In this document: in pieces, positions 57,901 through 64,000 of the stretch | Position numbering within the stretch: the stretch's first letter is position 1 | How the letters are laid out: every line of letters begins with the position of its first letter | Assembly (NCBI RefSeq): GCF_000024185.1 | Contig: NC_013790.1 | Location: 124,001 to 188,000 of the forward strand | Source: Methanobrevibacter ruminantium M1 | GTDB taxonomy: Archaea; Methanobacteriota; Methanobacteria; Methanobacteriales; Methanobacteriaceae | Length of the DNA stretch: 64,000 nt | Reading direction: 5' to 3' | Notes under the pieces: model-generated | What the model was told of the DNA's origin: nothing | Databases searched by the model: none | Seen by the model: the letters and a program-made list of their open reading frames with translations, nothing else | Program-made: the position numbers and the translations under genes

Positions 57901-60900
57901 ATTTGAATATTGTTGGCTATCCTGAGTCTTTCGAAGGAGGAGCTATAAAAACTTATGCTTCATCCACAATAAATATTGAATCTTCCCATTTTGAAAATAT
58001 TAACTCTTCAGCTTTTGCTCCAATTCTTTCTGGTTTAGGTGGTGTTAAGCTTAGCCTTACCATAAAGGATTCCAGCTTCACTGATATTAAGGGCACTGCC
58101 ATGTATGGCTTAATGAATGCTCCAGGTAAAGTGAATATTGAAAGGTCTAATTTTACAGGTATAATTGGAAATACCACTAAGCAAACTGGACTTATCTTTG
58201 CAGACTCCACTTCTAACTATTTAATTAATGAATGTCTCTTCTCTAATATTTCAACAGATTCTGTTATCCGATTTAAGAATAATGGAAATATAACTGTTAC
58301 CAAATCAGTATTCCAGAACATTCAAGACACAGGGGGAGCTCTTTATATATATAATCCAGGGTCTGCCAAGGTAAATTACAATTTATTCATAGATAATACA
58401 AATCTTAATGCCGATAGCAATAGGGACATCTATTCCTATGGCTCAAATGTCGATTTGTCCTATAACTTCTGGGGAAATAACAGCAAACCTACAGAAAGCC
58501 AGATCTATGATGTTTCAAAAGCTCCTTACTGGACTATAGAGGAATTGTCCATGAATTCCGACTATATATTTACAGACGAAACTGCAGATATTGCTGTACA
58601 GTTTGTTGGAACCGATGGGGAAGAAAATCTCACTCTTGATGATGTAATGCCAGAATATAGCTTTAATCTGGAAGCCACTAATGGAACTCTTGATGCAAAT
58701 ACTGTAACTCTTGTGGATAATGAGGCTATTGTCACATTCACCCCTCCTTCTCTTACAGGAACTGTAACAGTTACAGCCACTCCAGGCCCTGCTGAATTGA
58801 CATTTGATGTTATTGAGACTTCAAAATTGCTTGTAGTGTCCACTGCTGGTAGCGATGAAAATGCAGGTAGCTTTGAAAGCCCTTATAGAACCATTGCATA
58901 TGCCTTAACTAAGGCAAACGAAACAAGAAACATTATCTATCTTATATATACTGGTGAGGACTACAAAGAACATGACTTGACTCTTGCTGGAAATCTGACT
59001 ATTATGGGTGAAAATGATGAAGTGACCATTAATGCAACTATCGGCAGGATATTCCTTGTAACTGGCAATGTAAGCATTAAATCTTTAACTTTGTCTAATG
59101 GTTTTGATCAGGACTATGGTGGAGCAATCTATGTAGATGGAGGTAATTTAACTCTAGATTATGTTAATTTTAATTCTAACAGAGCTTACGGCTTAGGTGG
59201 TGCTATTGCTACTAGTTCAGAATCTAATTTATATATTTCCAATTCTATCTTCACCGACAATTTCGCAAGCTTCTTCGGAGGTGCCATTGGAACTGCTTCT
59301 GGCTCTAACTTAAGCATTGATAATTGCATATTCAGTGATAATAAGGCTAGTTACGGCGGTGCCATCTATCTTGCTGGAGAATCCCTTATCTTAACTAGCA
59401 CATTTGATGGCAATCATATCTTGCTGGATGATGGAAGAGGAGGAGCCATTTATGTAAACACCACAGACTCTGTAGTGATCTCTTCGAACGAATTTGAAAA
59501 CAATTTTGCATATACTGGAGAAGTGATTTACATTGAAAACGGTATTGTCACATTATCTGAAAATACAATAGACGGTGATACCATTTACCTTGCGGGAGGT
59601 AGCGTAAACTCCAATCTTGTTTTCATGGATAACTCCACTTTAAAGGTAGAATTGGGAGAGACAGTTAATTTGACTGCAAGCCTTAGTGACGATTGTGGAA
59701 ATCCTATAAGAGGAGGAAGCATAATATTTACAGTAAATGGCGAAGCCATTGGAGACCCTATTGACATAAGCGGAGACAATGAATTGAAGACCACTTACAC
59801 AGTTCCAATTGATGCAAGTGAAGATATGATCATTTCCGGTTCATACAGCTTGGACAATGGAGGAATAGTTAAGGCGGGTTCCCTTCACCCTTCCGTTCCT
59901 CATTGGTTTATTGAAGGTGGAATCGGATATGAATATTTATCTGAAGCCATTGATGGAGCTGAAGCTGGAGACGTAATCTACTACGACCTTCCAGAGGACT
60001 ACACTGATGTGATTAGCAGCAAAACCATCAACAAGGCATTAACCATTAAAAACAATGGTACTAATATTGTTACCTTAGATGGGGATGGAAATAATGTCTT
60101 TACAGTAAGCGCTGATTTGGATTTGATTAACTTAAACTTTGTCAATGGTGGAAATACCAAAGGCGGATTCATATCACAAAGTTCAAATAACCTTAATATT
60201 ATCAATTCCAGCTTTAAAAATAGTGCTTCCAGTAGCTCCGCAGCTGCAATCCTAAGCTCAAATGGTAATCTAAACATTGAATCCTGTCTATTTGAAAATA
60301 TAAGTTCCAGCGCTTCAAGCAATGGTGGAATTATCTGTTATTCTGGAAGCAGCGGAAATTTAAACATTAATAATTCAGCATTCAATAACTTATCAGGTAA
60401 ATATGACGGTTTCATCATATATTCCAGCACTTTTACAAATATTGCAAACTCCAATTTCACAAACCTTTTAGGTCCAACTAGCTCTGGCTATTGGGGAGGC
60501 ATTTATAACAGCAAATCCTTGAATCTTACAAATTGCCAATTCATAAATGTTACAGGCCCTAAAGGTGCAGCCATCTATTCAACAGGATCACTTAATGTGA
60601 CAAGGTCTGTCTTTGAAAATATTATTACAACTAATTCAGTAATTTATTCATACAGTTCCGATTCCTTTATAAATTATAACATCTTTGCAGATAACAATAA
60701 GGCCATTGATTCAACTAGAGCAAATGCAGATTACAACTTCTGGGGATCTAATGATAGACCAAGTTCAGATATTGTGAGCTCAAGCATATACCATGACTGG
60801 GTCATTGTAGAGCTTTCTTCATCCAATGATACCATATTCTTAGGATCAACTGAGGATATTTCTATAGGATTTTTGGCAACTGACGGAGAGGAAAACTCCA

Positions 60901-63900
60901 CTCTAGAGGATGCAATGCCAAGCTATGGCTTTGAATTGACTGTCACAGATGGAACCATTGAACCTTCCCTTGTAATTCTTGAGGATAATGAGGCAAAGGC
61001 AGTTTATACTCCTTCTGCTGTAGGAACTGTAACAATTACAGCTAGCCCTGGTTCTGCTGAATTGGAACTTAATGTAATGGACAAATCCACTATGCTTATA
61101 GTGTCTGCTGAAGGTTCTGATGAAGGAGACGGCAGTTTTGAAAGTCCATATGCAACTATTGCACATGCTTTAAGTCAAGTAACCGAAACTAGAAACATTA
61201 TCTATATCCTATCCTCTGATAAGGCTTATAAGGAAAGCGGATTGGTCCTTTCTGGAAACGTAATTATTATGGGTGAAGACAATTCAGTAACCATTAACGG
61301 TGGAAATGAAAGCAGGATATTCCTTGTAACTGGAAATGCAAGCATCAGTGACTTGATCCTATCTGAAGGAATGGCTGATGATTACGGTGGAGCAATCTAT
61401 GTTGATGGAGGCAGCTTGGCCTTAAATAATGTGATTATTTCACAGTCCAAAGCATCTCTTGGAGGAGCCATCTATATCAACACAAGCTCTGATGTCAGCA
61501 TAAGCTCAAATGTCTTTGAAGATAACGAGGCTGAAAAGGGAGAGGCGATATACATTGAAAACGGCGCTCTTACCCTAACTGAAAATGCTATGGGTAATGA
61601 AACAGTTTACCTTGCTGGAGGTAGCGTAAACTCCAATCTTGTTTTCTTGGCAAACAGCACTCTAAATGCAGAGTTTGGAAAGAACATGACTATAACTGCC
61701 ACTCTAACTGATGATTGTGGAAATGTTATCCGCGGAGGTGCTGTGGTCTTAACAGTTGATGGCGAAACTATTGGAACTGTTGATTTAAGTGGAAGCGATC
61801 CTCTTGAAATTGATTTCTATGTTCCTCAAGATGCAAGTGAAGACATGCTTGTTTCAGGTTCATACAGCTTTGACAATGGAGGAACTGTCTCCACAGGAGC
61901 TATCCATCCTTGCATATTTTACTGGATAATAGAAGAAGGTAGATACGGATTTGAAACCTTGGATGAAGCAATAGACGCTTCCCGTGACAATGATGTAATC
62001 TATTATGACCTTCCAGATGATTACGAAGAAATACTTAATGACAAAGTCATTAGCCATAACTTGGTGATTAAAAACAATGGTACTGGAATTGTGACTTTAG
62101 ACGCTGACAGAAGAAGAATGTTTGATTTAAGTGGAGATTTGGAGCTGAATAATTTAGTCTTTATAAATGGGGCTACTAATAAGGATGGCGGATTTATCTA
62201 TCAAAATTCAGGAAGCCTTAATATTATAAGTTCCATATTTAAAGACTCTCTTTCATCATACAGCGGTGTGGTAGTCTTTTCAAATGGGGGTGACATAAGC
62301 ATCGATGGCTCCAGATTTGAAAATCTGACTTCAAGGAAGGGACCTATTGACTTTGAGTCAAATAGCGGAAGAGTAGACATTAGAAATTCAGTATTTGACC
62401 ATATAACCGGCAACTATGATGGATTTGTTATCTATTGCAAATCTGATTTGAATATTGAAGATTGCAATTTCACTAATCTCAACAGTACAAGGGCTACAAG
62501 TACAAATTATTATGGAGCTATCTGTCATGAAAGCGGCAGCGGTGATTTAAATATAAGTGGCTCTTACTTCAGTAATATTTATGGCCCTACTGGAACTGCT
62601 GTCTACTACAAAGGTTCCGGTACATATAACATAAGTAAAAATATCTTTGAAAACATCAGCTCCGGAGCAAATACTTGCATAATCTATGGCGGAAGCTCTG
62701 GAAACATTAACTATAATGTATTCCTGGACATTAACTGTGGCATTACCACAAGCGGAGGAAATATTGATTATAATTACTGGGGAACTAACGATTATGCCGG
62801 CCTTGGCATAAATGGAACCGTCCCTAATAATTGGATAATTATGAATGTGGTAGCAAATGATTCCGATGTGATTGCTGAAAATGAAGTTCCAATAACTGTT
62901 GACTTCAATCATTACATTGAAAATGGCGAGATTAAGGAATTGGAAGACAGTTTGGCTAAGGAATTCACTGTTCAATTCACTTCCTCTACAAGTGAATTAG
63001 ACGTTGATGAAGTGAATACAACCGATCAAGTGGCTATTGCATTCTGCACTGCTGTTGTCGGAGAGAACAATATCACAGTCAAGTCAGATAATGCAGTAGT
63101 CGAAATCACCTTCAATGCAAGCGAACCTCTTGAATCTCATATGTCTGTAGATATGGATGATGACAACAATCTCATTGTCACAATCACAGATGGAGAAGGC
63201 AATGGAATTGAAGGCAAGACAGTATGTCTATTCATTGGTGATGAAGTCTTAAATGCCACTACCGATTCAGAAGGTAATGCAGTAATCGCTCTTGATGAAG
63301 TAGATGATGGTGCTTACACTGCAAAAATAAGCTTTAAGGATCCAGAGTATAAGGATATCAATGAAAACACTTTTGTTGTTATAAGAACTAATGAGCTTAT
63401 TGAACCTGTAGCAGCAAATATTAGCATTGAATTATCTATTGAAGATGGCAAGGTCATTGCTAATGTCACTGATCTTGATGGAGTTCCTTTAGCAGAAAAG
63501 CTTCTTACAGTAAGCATTGACGGCGTTCCTGTTCTTGGTGCTAAGACTGATGAGAATGGTATCTATTCAATTGATGTCAGTCCTAATGCAACTGTGACTG
63601 TTTCCTGCAGTGATGTTAACGGTGCTGTTGCTAGTGCTTCTATCACTTATGTTGAAAACAACAACACTGAAGAAGTGGTTGTTATTGAGCCTGTAAGCGC
63701 TAACATTACTATTGTATTGTTAGTTGCTGAGGGTAATGTCGTTGCCTATGTGACTGATCTTGATGACGTTCCTTTAGTTGAAAAACTTCTTAGCGTAAGT
63801 ATCAACGACATCCCTATTCTTGGCGCTAAGACTGATGAGAAGGGTATTTGGTCTCTTCCTATAGAGGCTAATTCAACTATTGTAGTCTCTTGCAGTGATG

Positions 63901-64000
63901 TTAACGGTGCTGTAGCTAGTGCTTCTATCACTTATGTTGAAAACAACAACACTGAAGTTGTTGTTGAGCCTGTAAGCGCTAATATAGTTATTGGATTATC
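54972..64000 (+). CDS. Adhesin-like protein, 3'-truncated by window edge
   Basis: ATG 54972 with GGAG 7 nt upstream; the frame is open to the last base (3009 codons visible). The signal peptide MKIKNIKYLLISLVLLMFL... ends near ASA (residue about 25). Seven beta-helix units follow (starting about 55280, 56580, 57570, 58830, 59880, 61080 and 61920). Openers are IFVSTGGNDNNDG, LIFVDG, WFIEGG, LLVVST and related. N-[YF]-W-G-[TSN]-N closers lie at about 56240, 58470, 60740 and 62780. Ig-like domains with LTATLTDDxGNxIRGG come between. At least two PNATI-type Ig repeats start after 63400. Unit order and many motifs match the first half of the gene at 31519, so the two are paralogues. The C-terminal module should lie outside the window. 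Confidence 0.9.
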   Translation, partial: MKIKNIKYLLISLVLLMFLIGAASAADDAVTLEGDAAAVDSISEDASAPITTTVSEDASIGTTFSDSAIESDSIQSNDDLELKNVTDVKQKDSSDALKDGESTTIFVSTGGNDNNDGLSLETAVATVEKAINITKTGGTDFTLLISNGDYNIEQITIPVGKYISIIGESKEGTILHASGDYGFDISYGCNFENLTISDLNSTSSTSAAIRIIMDNYDININNCIFKNIGSAYGAVHVYSNGKTSISNVLIEDCFATKSDDSSIIHVSGKGPVSLDNVEIRGSYMLPPAFPWSTPYLGAIIFLSSADPDVTLMNSRIHDNNGSIYSIITSKGKIKIINTTISDNCLNASYASIFSSGVNSNTATDITVTQSVIADNILANNAVGLLDARFGVFKVDHNIIINNKNANGNDLSVGDLSGASSFSIDDNYWGTNVRPNDKTSEWVILTGDVAECAFVGVCENIKIFLNSYVTESGEIGVIDGMPTVELAVGYALNQENPSAVTIKDGVGTISYLASIAGEETLILSTGDVFEFNVSSEIGSLIFVDGSVETSGDGTQENPVKTIAEALNIAADGKIILIKNGTYKESNLLVDKDITIKPYDGADVIIDGDNQDRIFTVTSTATISDLSLTGGNATGDGGAIYLNGGNLTLSFLNISNCIASDNGGAIATAAGSDLYLSNSIFTDNFASKGQSIFIGGEAEILMNDFVAHMDVLSPDASFNAISINTDSPVSIVSNNFNDNGAIKGQAVYIKDAPVSLSGNIMDDEIIYLESGSVNSNLIFMDGKTLTVEPGADVNLTATLTDDKGNLIRGGELTFTANGVAVGDPIDISGDNELRIPYTLPSDSEGDIIISGSYSFDNGGTIVNGTIEPDIPYWFIEGGRGYKTLNETVENAVAGDVIYGSPGTYIANGIFITKDLTIKANETGDIILDGNGSRVFTIKNQATLSLVNLDLSNGGSEGGGFVYIYAEGGNLNVINSTLRDLNIVGYPESFEGGAIKTYASSTINIESSHFENINSSAFAPILSGLGGVKLSLTIKDSSFTDIKGTAMYGLMNAPGKVNIERSNFTGIIGNTTKQTGLIFADSTSNYLINECLFSNISTDSVIRFKNNGNITVTKSVFQNIQDTGGALYIYNPGSAKVNYNLFIDNTNLNADSNRDIYSYGSNVDLSYNFWGNNSKPTESQIYDVSKAPYWTIEELSMNSDYIFTDETADIAVQFVGTDGEENLTLDDVMPEYSFNLEATNGTLDANTVTLVDNEAIVTFTPPSLTGTVTVTATPGPAELTFDVIETSKLLVVSTAGSDENAGSFESPYRTIAYALTKANETRNIIYLIYTGEDYKEHDLTLAGNLTIMGENDEVTINATIGRIFLVTGNVSIKSLTLSNGFDQDYGGAIYVDGGNLTLDYVNFNSNRAYGLGGAIATSSESNLYISNSIFTDNFASFFGGAIGTASGSNLSIDNCIFSDNKASYGGAIYLAGESLILTSTFDGNHILLDDGRGGAIYVNTTDSVVISSNEFENNFAYTGEVIYIENGIVTLSENTIDGDTIYLAGGSVNSNLVFMDNSTLKVELGETVNLTASLSDDCGNPIRGGSIIFTVNGEAIGDPIDISGDNELKTTYTVPIDASEDMIISGSYSLDNGGIVKAGSLHPSVPHWFIEGGIGYEYLSEAIDGAEAGDVIYYDLPEDYTDVISSKTINKALTIKNNGTNIVTLDGDGNNVFTVSADLDLINLNFVNGGNTKGGFISQSSNNLNIINSSFKNSASSSSAAAILSSNGNLNIESCLFENISSSASSNGGIICYSGSSGNLNINNSAFNNLSGKYDGFIIYSSTFTNIANSNFTNLLGPTSSGYWGGIYNSKSLNLTNCQFINVTGPKGAAIYSTGSLNVTRSVFENIITTNSVIYSYSSDSFINYNIFADNNKAIDSTRANADYNFWGSNDRPSSDIVSSSIYHDWVIVELSSSNDTIFLGSTEDISIGFLATDGEENSTLEDAMPSYGFELTVTDGTIEPSLVILEDNEAKAVYTPSAVGTVTITASPGSAELELNVMDKSTMLIVSAEGSDEGDGSFESPYATIAHALSQVTETRNIIYILSSDKAYKESGLVLSGNVIIMGEDNSVTINGGNESRIFLVTGNASISDLILSEGMADDYGGAIYVDGGSLALNNVIISQSKASLGGAIYINTSSDVSISSNVFEDNEAEKGEAIYIENGALTLTENAMGNETVYLAGGSVNSNLVFLANSTLNAEFGKNMTITATLTDDCGNVIRGGAVVLTVDGETIGTVDLSGSDPLEIDFYVPQDASEDMLVSGSYSFDNGGTVSTGAIHPCIFYWIIEEGRYGFETLDEAIDASRDNDVIYYDLPDDYEEILNDKVISHNLVIKNNGTGIVTLDADRRRMFDLSGDLELNNLVFINGATNKDGGFIYQNSGSLNIISSIFKDSLSSYSGVVVFSNGGDISIDGSRFENLTSRKGPIDFESNSGRVDIRNSVFDHITGNYDGFVIYCKSDLNIEDCNFTNLNSTRATSTNYYGAICHESGSGDLNISGSYFSNIYGPTGTAVYYKGSGTYNISKNIFENISSGANTCIIYGGSSGNINYNVFLDINCGITTSGGNIDYNYWGTNDYAGLGINGTVPNNWIIMNVVANDSDVIAENEVPITVDFNHYIENGEIKELEDSLAKEFTVQFTSSTSELDVDEVNTTDQVAIAFCTAVVGENNITVKSDNAVVEITFNASEPLESHMSVDMDDDNNLIVTITDGEGNGIEGKTVCLFIGDEVLNATTDSEGNAVIALDEVDDGAYTAKISFKDPEYKDINENTFVVIRTNELIEPVAANISIELSIEDGKVIANVTDLDGVPLAEKLLTVSIDGVPVLGAKTDENGIYSIDVSPNATVTVSCSDVNGAVASASITYVENNNTEEVVVIEPVSANITIVLLVAEGNVVAYVTDLDDVPLVEKLLSVSINDIPILGAKTDEKGIWSLPIEANSTIVVSCSDVNGAVASASITYVENNNTEVVVEPVSANIVIGL
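63400..64000 (+). repeat. Tandem Ig repeats at the window edge
   Basis: Two full copies of about 285 bp start near 63405 and 63690, and a third is cut by the edge. GATGTTAACGGTGCTGT and ACTTATGTTGAAAACAACAA are repeated exactly. This is the same domain type as the PNATI repeats of the first two genes. Confidence 0.7.

Overview
The window is AT-rich and reads as a chromosomal segment of a gut or rumen methanogen of the Methanobrevibacter type. The genus is inferred from gene content, not from a marker gene. The grounds are: genes for very large Sec-exported, Asn/Thr/Asp-rich proteins built from Ig-like and parallel beta-helix repeats (the adhesin-like proteins, ALPs, that are expanded in Methanobrevibacter genomes); GGTG/GGAG ribosome-binding sites; TATA-type promoters; and long AT-rich gaps. 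No rRNA, tRNA, CRISPR array or transposase was recognised.

Layout: (1) 1-5886, 3' part of an ALP whose start lies outside the window; (2) 6550-15702, a 3050-residue ALP of beta-sandwich repeats; (3) 16558-17559, a RhuM-family gene broken by an in-frame TGA; (4) 18053-21613, an ALP; (5) 22191-23636, a lone P-loop ATPase; (6) 24564-25172 on the minus strand, a small membrane-anchored Ig-like protein; (7) 25676-28262, an ALP whose signal peptide is split by a one-base frameshift in an A6 tract; (8) 29048-29878, a 276-residue mini-ALP that is little more than a signal peptide plus the shared C-terminal module; (9) 31519-45945, a giant 4808-residue ALP with nine beta-helix units; (10) 46304-54334, a 2676-residue ALP; (11) 54972 to beyond 64000, an ALP closely related to (9).

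All seven ALPs whose 3' ends are visible finish with the same pair of Ig-like domains (about 195 residues; hallmarks DGRxGEYF, IGFNGRxY, LQINLxY, then a Lys-rich domain) and no C-terminal membrane helix. The upstream parts are interchangeable: Big_3_5-like Ig repeats, NosD/Pmp-type beta-helices that end in an N-[WYF]-W-G-[TS]-N motif, and roughly 92-residue 'PNATI' Ig repeats. Five of the seven ALP ends are followed by near-identical GAATAGTT/AACTATTC terminator hairpins. The picture is a modular surface-display locus: a constant 3' cassette (module plus terminator) joined to variable exposed regions, with tandem domain duplication and signs of gene conversion.

The gaps are unusually structured. 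They hold tandem arrays of 34, 40 and 48 bp, a TGTG-T6-CACA hairpin array shared by the leaders of the RhuM relic and the ATPase, long palindromes upstream of two ALPs, a TATA-plus-hairpin leader shared by ALPs (9) and (11), and two possible small RNAs. The two non-ALP genes (RhuM, ATPase) look like cargo that entered the ALP array with a common leader.
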